Shown: positions 42,078-51,985, numbered from the stretch's first letter. The stretch: 64,000 nt of DNA from Bradyrhizobium sp. CCBAU 051011 (GCF_009930815.1 NZ_CP022222.1:62001-126000), one strand, 5' to 3'. Numbers and translations are program-made. Notes: generated by a model not told the origin, from the letters alone.

Positions 42078-43082
42078 GTGGCCGATATTGGCGCTCGCGA
42101 ATCCGCGAAGGTGGCTGCAAGAGATACCGATTGGTCCTCCGGACTGTCGCTCACAGCGATCATCCTGACTTTCGAGGAAGAGCTGCACATAGAGCGCTGC
42201 ATTCGAAGCCTCAAACCTGTCGCATCACGAATTTATGTCGTCGATTCGTTTTCGACAGACGCGACGGTCGAGATCGCCCGCGGCCTCGGCGCTGAAGTGA
42301 TGCAACGGAAATTCAAAAATCAAGCCGATCAATTTCAATGGGCGCTCGACAACCTGCCGATCGACACGAGTTGGGTCATGCGTGTTGACGCAGATGAATA
42401 CATCTCGACAGGACTCGCAGCATCGATGACGAAAGTCCTTCCTCGCGCGCCCATATCGGTCTCCGGCTTTTACGTTGACCGGATGGTCGTATTTCTCGGG
42501 CGCCCGATTCGCCACGGGGGCTTCTACCCGATGAGAGTCCTGAAAATCTGGCGGACGGGATTAGGCCAGGTGGAACAGCGCTGGATAGATGAATACTGCG
42601 TCGTCAAGCACGGCCAGGTGGAGTACTGCCCGGGCGACTTGATCGACGAGAATTTGCACGACCTGACCTGGTGGACAGAAAAACACAACAAGTATTCAAG
42701 CCGCAGGGTGATCGACCTGCTCGACCGCGAACTCGAACTGGGGCTGTCGCAGCATGCAGTTAGCGGCAAGATGTCCGGCCGGCAAGTCATCTACCACAAG
42801 GTCAAGACCAAGATATATCCAGCTCTCCCGCCCTATCTGCGTGCCTTTGCATACTACCTGTATCGATACGTGTTTCGACTGGGATTCCTCGACGGGCAGC
42901 AAGGTCTCGTCTTTTGCTTCCTGCAGGCGTTTTGGAATCTTTTTCTGGTGGACGCCAAGCTCTACGAGGCCCGTCGGATGATCGCTGCGGATGGACTGGA
43001 GTCATTCATCAAACACTTGCGGGACGCGCAGGGGCTGGATGTCGGACCTCCTTGGAAGAGCAGATCGCACCGGAGCGCTTAG
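42078..43082 (+). CDS. GT2-family glycosyltransferase
   Basis: About 334 aa. GT-A nucleotide-binding motifs: LTAIILTFEEELHIERCIRS, IYVVDSFSTDATVEIARGLG, WVMRVDADEYIS (DxD), then W-rich DLTWWTEKHNKYSSRR typical of the WaaE/KdtX-like subgroup. The GTG at 42078 has GGGAGA six bases upstream; the frame is open to 41721 but that part overlaps asnB. Head of a + strand group with 43188 and 44747. Confidence 0.88.
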   Translation: MADIGARESAKVAARDTDWSSGLSLTAIILTFEEELHIERCIRSLKPVASRIYVVDSFSTDATVEIARGLGAEVMQRKFKNQADQFQWALDNLPIDTSWVMRVDADEYISTGLAASMTKVLPRAPISVSGFYVDRMVVFLGRPIRHGGFYPMRVLKIWRTGLGQVEQRWIDEYCVVKHGQVEYCPGDLIDENLHDLTWWTEKHNKYSSRRVIDLLDRELELGLSQHAVSGKMSGRQVIYHKVKTKIYPALPPYLRAFAYYLYRYVFRLGFLDGQQGLVFCFLQAFWNLFLVDAKLYEARRMIAADGLESFIKHLRDAQGLDVGPPWKSRSHRSA

Positions 43083-43187
43083 GTCGGATTGCCCGGACGA
43101 TTGTTTAAGTTCGAACGAAGAGCCGCGGTTGCAACTCAAAGTTCGCGCCTGCTCGCCGGGTACAATGGGAACGCCAGGAGAGATGAG

Positions 43188-44735
43188 ATGAACCGCCGCA
43201 ACTTGCTCATCTTAGGCGCTTCGAGCGGCTTTTTCGGATCGGCTCGCGCGAAGGAAAAAGTAGCCGGAAGCATTGAAGCGCGTCTGGACGTTCGGAGATT
43301 CGGTGCGGTCGGCGATGGCGTAAACGATGATACAAGTGCGTTTCAGCGGGCGATCGATTATGCCTGCAACAACAAGATGCAGTTGGTCGTTCCCGGTACG
43401 CCCAAATCTTATCTAATTTCCGACTCCCTACCCATTCCGCATGGCAAGCACGATTGGGCGATTTCGGGAGAGGCGGGGCGAGTCAAGATCACACAAACCG
43501 CCGACAACAAGCCCATCTTCCTGTTTTCCAGCCATGGCCACGATTATCGAGATACGACTAATCGCTCCTTCAGCGTAAGCAACCTGAAGGCCGCGTGGAC
43601 GCGCAATCAAGGCATTGCGAATAACGAATCCAACATGTTCCTGTTTGACGACGGAGGGTATGCGGATTTTCAGATCGACAATTGCGAAAATTCCAATGGT
43701 TGTCGGCTCATCTCAACTCGCGAAATGCAGGCATCTAATCGCCGTCTGAACATATGGGGCTGTGTTTTTTCGCGCCTGTTTAGCGGTTATTCGGCGAGTG
43801 GCGCGGCTGTCCGCTTGAAGACCAACCCTGTCGAAGGGATGCCAAATATCCTGATCTCGCATCTCTACGCCCTTCGGTATGCGGCGAAAGAGGAACTCAT
43901 TCACCTGGCGGGTTGTTCAAGCGTCAACATTGACAACGTCGAGATCAACTTCGGCCGCGGGCCTCAGCTCGTCTGCTGGGCCGGAACGACAGAAGTCAAT
44001 GTGCGCGCGTGGCGCATGGAGGAATGCACAATAGCGGACGGTCCACGAAACGTGATTTTTGATCTGAGCGGTAACGGGCCGGGTCAACAATGCAGCTACC
44101 GTATCCAGGGCGTCGAGATGCGGTTTACGACCATCGACACCAAGCAGGCTCATTCCGTCTTTCACGCGCACGACGGCGCGCAAGTGATAATCGACGGCTA
44201 TCAGGAGGTTGCAACCAGGCACAAGTCGGGAGCGCTCACGGTGGCCACTACACAGGACGCACGAATTCAGTTTCGCAGTGTTGCGGATATCATTTCTCCC
44301 CACGTTCTTCTCTTGAACAACCCTGATCTGGCAGCCGTCACATTCGCAACCTCGGAAGTGCTGCGCTTTTACAAGAACAGTCTGACGTCGCGCATGGACC
44401 GCGTGCCAAACGACTCACCTAGCGCGATCAATGGCCAGGCCGTGGGAGCTGCCGGTTGGATATGGGCGATCGAGCTCAGCTTGGATGCGGAAGTAACGGC
44501 TGGGCAGATAGAACTGGAGCTCTTCAAGAACGGACTGCCGCTCGATTCCGGAGCGATGAAGCTCGCCATAACGTCGGGAGCCGGCGGCCTGAAGGCTGCC
44601 GCCGTCGTCAAAAACACCAAACATTCGGATTATCGTGTAACGCCCGGCGATCGTGTCCACTTCGAGCTCTCGACGGATCAGGCGTTTGCTGGCCCCAAGA
44701 ACGCGCTTTTCAACCTCGTGATTGCGAACATCTAG
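43188..44735 (+). CDS. Exported right-handed beta-helix (pectate-lyase-3-like) protein
   Basis: 515 aa. N-terminal export signal with twin Arg (MNRRNLLILGASSGFFGSA, RA-KEK). Residues ~28-60 carry the Pectate_lyase_3 opener LDVRRFGAVGDGVNDDTSAF. A parallel beta-helix follows, then a C-terminal sandwich from about 415. It may cleave, epimerise or bind the exported polymer. AGGAG sits upstream of 43188. Only 11 bp before the wzc-like gene. Confidence 0.8.
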   Translation: MNRRNLLILGASSGFFGSARAKEKVAGSIEARLDVRRFGAVGDGVNDDTSAFQRAIDYACNNKMQLVVPGTPKSYLISDSLPIPHGKHDWAISGEAGRVKITQTADNKPIFLFSSHGHDYRDTTNRSFSVSNLKAAWTRNQGIANNESNMFLFDDGGYADFQIDNCENSNGCRLISTREMQASNRRLNIWGCVFSRLFSGYSASGAAVRLKTNPVEGMPNILISHLYALRYAAKEELIHLAGCSSVNIDNVEINFGRGPQLVCWAGTTEVNVRAWRMEECTIADGPRNVIFDLSGNGPGQQCSYRIQGVEMRFTTIDTKQAHSVFHAHDGAQVIIDGYQEVATRHKSGALTVATTQDARIQFRSVADIISPHVLLLNNPDLAAVTFATSEVLRFYKNSLTSRMDRVPNDSPSAINGQAVGAAGWIWAIELSLDAEVTAGQIELELFKNGLPLDSGAMKLAITSGAGGLKAAAVVKNTKHSDYRVTPGDRVHFELSTDQAFAGPKNALFNLVIANI

Positions 44736-44746
44736 GAGCGCCCCAG

Positions 44747-46630
44747 ATGTTGCAACCTGACAAGTCGGCAGTTCTTCTCGGCGACGTGGAACAACCGCCC
44801 GCTAGTTCGGCGGCCGAAATGCTTACGTCCAGTACCGCATTCCTCCGCCGCAACCTCCGACTGATCCTGACACTTCTTGGCCTAGCCGTCGCATCGTCCC
44901 TCGCCTATCTCCTGTTCGCGACGCCCCGCTTCACGGCAGAAGCCGTTCTGTACATTGAAAAGCCGCACATCCGCCCAGTTCAGTCCGAACCCGTGAGCAG
45001 CGACAATTCCGTCGATTCTAAAACGATCGATAGCCAAGTCGAGATTCTGAAGTCAGATGCAATCGTACTGTCAGTTGTCAAACGTCTTCAACTGGCGGAA
45101 AACGCGGCTTTTATAAGCGCAGGGACCTCACGTCTGACTCCCGAACAGGAGGCCATGCGCGTCCTGCGACGAAATCTGTCTGTGTCGCGAGTTGGCCTTT
45201 CATCGGTCATCAAGATCAACTTTACCGATTCTGATCCCCAGCAAGCCGCACGAATAGCGAATGCCGTCGCCACCGCATACATCGAAAATCGGATCAATTC
45301 CACGTCTCAAGCCGCGGAGAGCGCAGCCAATTGGCTGGAAGCTCGCCTCCGAGACCTGCAGAAGAAGGCAGCCGATGCGGAGAAGCTAGTCCAGGAGTTT
45401 CAAGCGAAGAATGAAATCGAGGAGCAGGCAAAGCTAAGCGAGCTTCGGGCAAATGCAAGGACGTATCGAAGGCTCTATGACAGCTTTCTCGATCGGTACG
45501 CCGAAGCCGGTCAGCAGCGGTCGTTCCAGTTCACCGCGGGTCAAGTCGTAAGTCCAGCTTTGCCGCCGGCATTCAAGAGCAGACCGAATGCCCTGTTGGT
45601 GCTGCCGATTGCCGTATTCGGCGGGCTCTGCATCGGTCTTGGGATTGCGGCCTGGGCAGAACTATCGGATCGGACTTTCCGGACGCCCGAGCACGTTGCA
45701 GAGCGCCTGAAGATCGACTGTCTTGGAGCGCTCGAATGGATTCGACCTCCCAAGCGATCTTTAGCCTTGAGCGAGCGGTTTCGGACGTTCCGAACGCCCG
45801 GGCATGTTGCAGAGCGCCTGAAGATCGACCGTCTTAGTCGGCTCGAATGGATTCGAAAATGGCCTCTGGCTGAGCGGTTCTTGGAGCGGTTTCGGAGCAG
45901 GTTGGCGGCCCCTCAGCTCATACACTCGGCCCTCTTCGCGTATGTGTTGAAGAATCCGGCATCGCATTTCGCTGAAACCATCCGTTCGTTAAAGCTATCC
46001 TGCGATCTTCTCCTTCCGGAACAGCCGTCGAGGATTGTCGGATTTACGTCCGCGCTGGAGGAGGAAGGCAAGTCGACCGTCGGTGCGAATTTCGCGCAGC
46101 TCCTTTCGCGTGCAGGACGCAAAGTTCTTCTTCTTGATATGGACTTCCGCAAGAGGACGCTGTCACGCTCGATGACACCGCGTGCCTCGAAGGGCTGGTG
46201 CGACTTGGCCCTGCAGTGCGGCAGCGGGGAGGAAGTGCTCCGGACCGATGATGCGAGCAAGATGCATTTCTTCCCCCTGCTGGAAATGCCCGAGCCGTTC
46301 GAGCCGATGGAATTCTTGGCATCTAAGAATGTCCGCACGATGTTTGAAGCGCTTCGACGTCAATACGATTATATTGTTGTTGATTTGCCTTCCCTCGAGT
46401 CACCTACCGATATTCGGGCTTCAATCGTGACGATCGATGCCTACGTCCTCGTGCTGGAATGGGGCAAGACCTCGACCGAGACGGTACAATGCGCTTTGGC
46501 GTCGGTCCAAGGGGTGCATCGCAAGTTGCTCGGTGCGGTTTTGAACAAGACCGACCTTGGCTTGATGCACCACTATACGCCCCATCACAAAGGCGAGTGC
46601 TACTTCCGTGCTCCGACGGGTTCCTTTTGA
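44747..46630 (+). CDS. Wzc-like polysaccharide co-polymerase / BY-kinase
   Basis: 627 aa. Membrane helix ~40-60, periplasmic Wzz domain with coiled coil (~200-260), second helix ~280-300, and a cytoplasmic ATPase: Walker A EEEGKST near 437-443, Walker A' KVLLLDMDFRKRT, Walker B YDYIVVDLPS. It sets chain length and gates export together with the Wza-like protein. The last residues (HHYTPHHKGECYF) have only two Tyr, a small cluster for a tyrosine kinase. The linker after helix two carries a 37-aa tandem duplication. Confidence 0.9.
   Translation: MLQPDKSAVLLGDVEQPPASSAAEMLTSSTAFLRRNLRLILTLLGLAVASSLAYLLFATPRFTAEAVLYIEKPHIRPVQSEPVSSDNSVDSKTIDSQVEILKSDAIVLSVVKRLQLAENAAFISAGTSRLTPEQEAMRVLRRNLSVSRVGLSSVIKINFTDSDPQQAARIANAVATAYIENRINSTSQAAESAANWLEARLRDLQKKAADAEKLVQEFQAKNEIEEQAKLSELRANARTYRRLYDSFLDRYAEAGQQRSFQFTAGQVVSPALPPAFKSRPNALLVLPIAVFGGLCIGLGIAAWAELSDRTFRTPEHVAERLKIDCLGALEWIRPPKRSLALSERFRTFRTPGHVAERLKIDRLSRLEWIRKWPLAERFLERFRSRLAAPQLIHSALFAYVLKNPASHFAETIRSLKLSCDLLLPEQPSRIVGFTSALEEEGKSTVGANFAQLLSRAGRKVLLLDMDFRKRTLSRSMTPRASKGWCDLALQCGSGEEVLRTDDASKMHFFPLLEMPEPFEPMEFLASKNVRTMFEALRRQYDYIVVDLPSLESPTDIRASIVTIDAYVLVLEWGKTSTETVQCALASVQGVHRKLLGAVLNKTDLGLMHHYTPHHKGECYFRAPTGSF
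45671..45892 (+). repeat. 111-bp in-frame tandem duplication inside the wzc-like gene
   Basis: Two adjacent 111-bp units (45671-45781, 45782-45892). Both contain GTTGCAGAGCGCCTGAAGAT and CTCGAATGGATTCGA and encode FRTP-HVAERLKID-L--LEWIR. The frame is kept because 111 is a multiple of three. Units have diverged at the 3' part. Confidence 0.85.
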
Positions 46631-47943
46631 TCTTCGTCGGGCGCCGGCGCGGGCGATCCAGAATCGGTAAACTTGGGCAGACCTTCCAGCCGTAGCCGCA
46701 CCTCAACAACGTCGCCCGGCATCAGTCTGGTACCTTCATCGGCAGCGATGTTGCCCGACGTGTCGTTGTCATTTCTGTGCACCTTGATCACCGGGTCGCC
46801 ACCGGTTCCGCGGGCGAGTTGGGATCGCACCACTCCGGCATAAAACAATTTGTCGCCGACCGCTTGGAGTCGAGCCCGGATCGTGGCGAGGCGAACGTTG
46901 GCGTCCTGCAGTTTTCCTAGCAGACTGTCCCGTCTCTGGTCATCCACGCGCTCCAATCGTCTGGCGAATTCGCTGCGGTGACGCTGTACCTGGTTTATCA
47001 GCGCGGTCGTCTGAAGTACCCGAGTGGCTGAAAACAGCGTCTGTCTGCGCGTCTCCGAAAGTCGCGTCATTGGCACGAGCCCTTTACTGAAATTGGCCTG
47101 CAGTTGACTGTACTCAGCAGCGTCACCGTCAGCGTCCTTCTGCTCCGTCTCTCGTTGACGCTGAAGCGTGGCTATTTGCCCATCCTCCTGCTGAACGGCA
47201 TCGGTTAGATATTGCTTCTCTTTTTGATGATCGGAATTGTCGACGCTGAGCCGCTGTGCTTCGACATCTGCTATCCTTGAAGTCACCGCCGATGGGAGCG
47301 GCAGATCATCCAGCTTCGGTTGCCCGAGCGCGCTCTTACCGTCGAGCTCGGCTTGGAAGCGGTCGGCCTGTGCCCGCACCTTGGCAAATTCCGTCCACAG
47401 TTCGTAGTAATCACCGCGAAAATCCGACGAATCCAGAAAAGGGTCCCGTCCCCGAAACCGCATTGTATCAAAGCCGCCTGCGAGCGCGATGGCTTGGCGC
47501 ACAGTCATTCCTGGGCGGTAGGCCTGTGTCCCTGGATTGGCCACGTCGCCATTGACGTATATCGGCCGATACTCCGCCACGTTCAGAATAACCTCATCGG
47601 GAGAAACGGTGACCACCTGGTCCAGTGACACCGAACGCCCCTGCTGATCTAGTTGCCGAGAACGAAAGGCCTTGGTTGAAAGTATGGATTTTACTTGCCT
47701 CCGCAATTCGCCCACGCTCACGCCTGCCGCCTTGATGTCTCCGATCAATGGAAATGAGGCTTGACCATTCAGATCGATCATCACCCGGTGCCGAAAATCA
47801 CGAAGGCCCACCACCTCGATCTCAAGCACGTCGCCGGGTGCCAGAAGGTATTCGGCGTGTGCAGCGATTGGGGCGAGCAGAACGGCGATAAGCATTAGGA
47901 GTTGCCGAGCGGACCCAAACAGGCGCAAATTCATTGCGTTCAT
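46600..47943 (-). CDS. Wza/ExoF-like polysaccharide export protein
   Basis: 447 aa. Signal peptide MNAMNLRLFGSARQLLMLIA...IAAHA, then the Poly_export domain YLLAPGDVLEIEVVGL, SLB-like GDIKAAGVSVGELRRQV and VYVNGDVANPG, and a long coiled coil (~240-385). No lipobox Cys, so it is of the ExoF/OMA-like periplasmic type and not a lipoprotein. Converges on the wzc-like gene; the two 3' ends overlap by 31 bp. Confidence 0.87.
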   Translation of the reverse strand: MNAMNLRLFGSARQLLMLIAVLLAPIAAHAEYLLAPGDVLEIEVVGLRDFRHRVMIDLNGQASFPLIGDIKAAGVSVGELRRQVKSILSTKAFRSRQLDQQGRSVSLDQVVTVSPDEVILNVAEYRPIYVNGDVANPGTQAYRPGMTVRQAIALAGGFDTMRFRGRDPFLDSSDFRGDYYELWTEFAKVRAQADRFQAELDGKSALGQPKLDDLPLPSAVTSRIADVEAQRLSVDNSDHQKEKQYLTDAVQQEDGQIATLQRQRETEQKDADGDAAEYSQLQANFSKGLVPMTRLSETRRQTLFSATRVLQTTALINQVQRHRSEFARRLERVDDQRRDSLLGKLQDANVRLATIRARLQAVGDKLFYAGVVRSQLARGTGGDPVIKVHRNDNDTSGNIAADEGTRLMPGDVVEVRLRLEGLPKFTDSGSPAPAPDEDQKEPVGARK

Positions 47944-48194
47944 CCTGCCCTCCAGCGTGGCCCGGGAATGATGGTTGCTACAACGAGCCCGCTGCCCCGG
48001 AGTTCCTGCGCCGCAGTTCCCATTGGGTCAATTTGGAACTCGACTTCAAAGGTCGCCGGCCCCGCGCAAGCTGCCTCGGGACAAAGGAACCGACCGACAA
48101 CGCCTCCGTTTATTGATCGCAGCTGGGATTCCTTCAGCCGGCGGCACGCGACCGCCGCTTGGGCGGGCCGGTACCAATGTATACCGGAAGGCAC

Positions 48195-49616
48195 ATGCAC
48201 GCTCCAGCGCAACTACGCACAACAACCGCGCGTCTCGTCGGGACGCGTCTTCGCACATTTCTATGCGTTGCCACGCTACTCTCGGTGTTCCTGTCAATCC
48301 ATCTTTCCGCCTCAGGACGCCTTCTGTTCCCCTATGTTGCGGCTTTCGCCACGTCTCTCGCTCTGATTTGTCTCGAGTGGCGGCGTGTCTCGATAGGGGT
48401 GGTTATTGCTGCCTTTCTATTATTGATCGCTACCGTCGCATTTTTTGCTTTGTCGATCCCGTATGCGGTTGCCCCGTCACGTCGCCTACTCTCGCTAGTC
48501 CAGATGTACGTGGCGTTCATAGCGAACTACGGCCTTTTTCTTGGGCTATCCGCGTTACCATCGCGAACGGTTTCCCGCCTGTTCATGTATTTGGCGGTCG
48601 TCGTGCTGATCGTCGCGACATTGGAGGTGCACTTCGGTTTACGACCATTTGTCGACGCCGTTCGCTCGATGATTCATCAGCAGTACTACGATGACACGAT
48701 ACGAGATCTTGAGCTCTACGGCGCCGTGCGGCCAAGCGCTTTTTCGTCCGAACCTTCGCTGGTAGGTATTTTCTGGGGCCTATCGCTGTGTGGGTGGTTA
48801 CTCGCCGATCCGGACAAGTGTGGGTTTAGACGGCTGGTTGTCGCTGCACTGCTGACCGCAGCTGCGATTTTTGTGATTCGCTCGCCCACCATATTCTATG
48901 CTGTCACTGTCACCGTGATCGGGTTGATCGTTTATCAATTAAGAAGAAGCGCCAACCCTGGCGTGCGATTAATCAAATCGGCATCACTATTTGCCTGTTT
49001 CGTGCTGGTCGTCGCCTCGACTTCGCTGCTTGCATATGCCTCCAATGCGTTCGGAGGATTGATCGAGGACATAGTCACGGGAGATAGCTTCTATTCTCGC
49101 CAGATTGGACCATATCGGCTTGCGTCAAGCATGGTCGACCACAGTCCTTTCTTTGGTTTCGGATTGGGAGGTGACGCAGAAATGACTCCTTACGCCATGG
49201 ATGCGTTTTCGCCCGTCATCGAAAACATGTTAGCGGGAGCCTATGAGGCGGACGTCGCCAGCGTTCCGGGCATGGCCATCAACTTCAGTGAGGGAAAGAC
49301 AAGTCACTTACTCACAAACTCGTTCTGGCAGTTTTGGATTTCATTTGGTATCTTAGGCGGCGCCATCATCGCCTCCATCGTGGCATTTGCGTTGGCACAA
49401 TTGGGCGTGCGCGAAATTGGCTTCGTGTTGCTCGGGGCGACACTTATGGGGCAGACCATGGGAGGCATCGTGATTGTGCCCGCTTGGGCGCCTCTGTTTG
49501 TCATCGCCGCTCTCACGACTCATTGGGACGACGCTTCGCGACGCAGGCAGGTCGGCCGGCGGCTGTTCATGAAGCCTCCCAATCGGTTGAGCGCTTACAG
49601 CCAGCTGGCGGTTTAG
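48195..49616 (+). CDS. Wzy-like O-antigen/EPS polymerase
   Basis: 473 aa with about 10-12 membrane helices. It has a large hydrophilic loop (about residues 300-380, GDSFYSRQIGPYRLASSMVD, HSPFFGFGLGGDAE) that fits the Wzy/WaaL ligase family loop. It would polymerise flipped repeats in the periplasm. Ten bases before the next glycosyltransferase. Confidence 0.82.
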   Translation: MHAPAQLRTTTARLVGTRLRTFLCVATLLSVFLSIHLSASGRLLFPYVAAFATSLALICLEWRRVSIGVVIAAFLLLIATVAFFALSIPYAVAPSRRLLSLVQMYVAFIANYGLFLGLSALPSRTVSRLFMYLAVVVLIVATLEVHFGLRPFVDAVRSMIHQQYYDDTIRDLELYGAVRPSAFSSEPSLVGIFWGLSLCGWLLADPDKCGFRRLVVAALLTAAAIFVIRSPTIFYAVTVTVIGLIVYQLRRSANPGVRLIKSASLFACFVLVVASTSLLAYASNAFGGLIEDIVTGDSFYSRQIGPYRLASSMVDHSPFFGFGLGGDAEMTPYAMDAFSPVIENMLAGAYEADVASVPGMAINFSEGKTSHLLTNSFWQFWISFGILGGAIIASIVAFALAQLGVREIGFVLLGATLMGQTMGGIVIVPAWAPLFVIAALTTHWDDASRRRQVGRRLFMKPPNRLSAYSQLAV

Positions 49617-49625
49617 AACGAGATA

Positions 49626-50846
49626 ATGGAGCGCGACATGCACAGAAATGCCGCTGCAGAGATCGCCGGACGATGTGCGCATAATGGTTGTCGGCCCCTC
49701 CGACTCGCATTCCTTTGGGCATACTGGACCGGTTATATCGATGCGACCGTGCAGTACCTTCGGTCCGAGCATCACGTGGTAGTTTTTCGTGCGCGTCAGC
49801 GGGGACATGTCGGCAGTCTGAAAGACCAATACAGATTTGCCGAGGAGAGCTTCGGGCCGGTCGAGTCTGAATTGACCTACGCCGCTGAAATAGACGTCGA
49901 CGCTCTCGACCAAGCCCTACATGAATTCGAGCCAGATGGAATCATCGTTCTGTCATGGCGCAGGCCTGCCTACCGCGAGTTAATGAAGCGGTGGGCCGGA
50001 AGGACCGTGCGCATCGTGTGTTTCGATAGCCAATGGCGCGGCCATCTGGGTGCTCTGCTGAGCAAGAGAGAGTTTCCACTCTACCTGAAACAGTTGGGGG
50101 GGCGGGCCCTGCGGCGATACTTTTTCCACTCGTTATTTGATGGTGCCCTCCTCTCCGGTCCCAAGTATGTCGACGGTCAAGGAAGTCCCGCGGCACGCCA
50201 GACGAGACAGATGACCTTCGCGCTTAAAATGGGCTTTCGTCCGGACGACATTTGTGAGGGCTTTGCTGTGTGTGATTGGCACACGCTGGCGCCCGGGCGA
50301 CATCCCGGCGAACGAAAGAACTTCCTATTTGTGGGCCGTTATGCGCCTGTGAAGGGCGTTTCGATCCTGGTGGAGGCGTATCGATTGTATAGGTGCAACA
50401 GCTCGCAACCCTGGCCCCTCATTGTTGCCGGCGACGGGCCCCTCAAACATCTCTTTTCTGGAGTTCCTGGAATACAAGACGTCGGATTTGTCCAGGCGAA
50501 CCAACTGCCTGACGTGCTCGCGGAAGCGGCGTGCCTCGTCCTCCCCAGTGTTCTGGAGCCGTGGGGTGTCGTGATCCAGGAGGCCGCTGCAGCTGGTCTC
50601 GGAGTAATCTGCAGCGATGAATGCGGAGCCGGAGACGTATTCGTGCAGCAAGACATCAACGGATTTGTCGTGCCGACCGGCAACTTCGAGGCGCTGGCAG
50701 ACGCCATGAGGAGGTTTTCCGGATCCGAGAAATGGCTCGACCGCGTTCCGAACGCGAGTATCGAAGTATCGAAACGGCTGCTGCCCTCGAGTTTTGCAGA
50801 AACCGTCATACCGTTTGTCCAAAGAAAAAGGAAGTTCGGCTCATGA
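49626..50846 (+). CDS. GT4-type glycosyltransferase
   Basis: 406 aa, GT-B. N-domain LRLAFLWAYWTGYIDATVQYL; C-domain FLFVGRYAPVKGVSILVEAY, PLIVAGDGPLKHLF, VGFVQANQLPDVLAEAACLV, LPSVLEPWGVVIQEAAAAGL, GVICSDECGAGDVF, the GT4 E-x7-E signature. Adds a sugar to the lipid-linked unit. Forms a two-gene unit with the polymerase. Confidence 0.9.
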   Translation: MERDMHRNAAAEIAGRCAHNGCRPLRLAFLWAYWTGYIDATVQYLRSEHHVVVFRARQRGHVGSLKDQYRFAEESFGPVESELTYAAEIDVDALDQALHEFEPDGIIVLSWRRPAYRELMKRWAGRTVRIVCFDSQWRGHLGALLSKREFPLYLKQLGGRALRRYFFHSLFDGALLSGPKYVDGQGSPAARQTRQMTFALKMGFRPDDICEGFAVCDWHTLAPGRHPGERKNFLFVGRYAPVKGVSILVEAYRLYRCNSSQPWPLIVAGDGPLKHLFSGVPGIQDVGFVQANQLPDVLAEAACLVLPSVLEPWGVVIQEAAAAGLGVICSDECGAGDVFVQQDINGFVVPTGNFEALADAMRRFSGSEKWLDRVPNASIEVSKRLLPSSFAETVIPFVQRKRKFGS

Positions 50847-50971
50847 ACTCGCAAGTCACCGTTAGTGCTGCATCGGTCGCCGCGCTTTCAGTGCCCGATA
50901 CTAGGCCGGTGAGAAAGCCGTTTAGCAATTCGCTTGTCAGCTCGCTCGAAGATCCGACCAGTTGGCCATAA
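50843..50971 (+). CDS. 42-aa ORF coupled to the glycosyltransferase, perhaps a truncated gene
   Basis: ATGA overlap with the preceding stop. Encodes MNSQVTVSAASVAALSVPDT, RPVRKPFSNSLVSSLEDPTS, WP. It may be the remaining start of a longer polysaccharide gene cut at the locus boundary. No motif recognised. Confidence 0.4.
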   Translation: MNSQVTVSAASVAALSVPDTRPVRKPFSNSLVSSLEDPTSWP

Positions 50972-51157
50972 GCTTCTTCGCCCATGCTTCAGTGGAACCG
51001 GGGATCCATTGTCCAGAATCGAGTGGCAGGGATTGCCAGATCACTAATGAACATCTGGCGCCATCCCAAAACGAATTGCCGGGAGCGCTAGTCGTGTCGA
51101 TAATTCCCCGCAATTCTCATAAGCGGAGTAGCAGCACCATGAGGAAAATTCGCCACC

Positions 51158-51601
51158 ATGATGGTGTCGAAATCCTTACTTACCATCCGAAATCAGGAAG
51201 CGATCTGGGACCCAATAGAGCTGCCAGGTGCAAATCTCGCATGCGCGAATTTGGAGGGTAGAGAACTTAGTGATGCAAATCTTGAAGGCGCAAACCTGCG
51301 CGATGCCGACCTCTACTGGGTCATTCTATTCAGAGCAAATCTGAGTGATGCCGATCTTTCAAATGCCCTGCTTTGCGGGGCTGACTTGAAGGAAGCGAAC
51401 CTGCGGGGAGCGAAATTGACGGGGGCTAATCTTGGTTTGAGCAATCTTGGCGGTTCAACGCCGCTTCAGGGAGCCGATCTACGAGGTGCAGATTTAACAG
51501 GAGCCGTGTTGAATGGAGCCGAGTACGACGAGCGCACACAATTTCCTGAAGGCTTCAGACCAGATGCTTCAGGAATGATTCTCGTTCAGTCGGGATTATA
51601 A
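51158..51601 (+). CDS. Pentapeptide-repeat protein
   Basis: 147 aa. About 15 consecutive A(D/N)LxX units from residue 24 (GANLACANLEGRELSDANLE) to 118, forming a right-handed quadrilateral beta-helix. One stretch (YWVILFRANL, GLSNLGGSTPLQGADLRGAD) departs from the pattern. Some members mimic DNA and protect gyrase; most are of unknown role. No export signal. Confidence 0.85.
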   Translation: MMVSKSLLTIRNQEAIWDPIELPGANLACANLEGRELSDANLEGANLRDADLYWVILFRANLSDADLSNALLCGADLKEANLRGAKLTGANLGLSNLGGSTPLQGADLRGADLTGAVLNGAEYDERTQFPEGFRPDASGMILVQSGL

Positions 51602-51841
51602 GACTACGCGCGGACGTAGAAGATTGCGCCACTCTTTATGGACGATGCGAAAAGATGCGCCGAAATCGCCCTTGATATCCCGGCTAGCTTGCGCGCCGAC
51701 AAGTTGGTCCGAGTGAATGTCTCAGTCTGGCCCATCGCGTCATTCCGTAGCGATGCGGAATTTGGTCGCTATCGGCGTATTTGCGGACATGGATCATGCC
51801 GTGGCGGGAATCGAGTACCGGGCGAAGTCAGCGGAAGGCAA

Positions 51842-51985
51842 GATGCGACATCCATTTTTCGAGGGCATCCGAGAAAGACTTATGAAGGCCGCGTCGTCCG
51901 AAACACGGCCATCGCGATTGGCATCACATTCGTCGCCGCGGTTGGCGTCTACCTTGCGACACGATTTCTCCAGTCGGTGCTGTAG
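51842..51985 (+). pseudogene. Possible frameshifted small membrane protein
   Basis: MRHPFFEGIRERLMKAAS is in one frame and VRNTAIAIGITFVAAVGVYL, ATRFLQSVL, a clear membrane helix, in another. A one-base shift near 51895 would join them into a 47-aa tail-anchored protein. No direct relative in the window, so uncertain. Confidence 0.3.

Noticed and set aside
47940..48212. 90-aa minus frame ending with an ATGA overlap on the Wza-like gene
   Set aside because: No domain, no ribosome-binding site and it overlaps the start of the polymerase gene; the overlap is probably chance.
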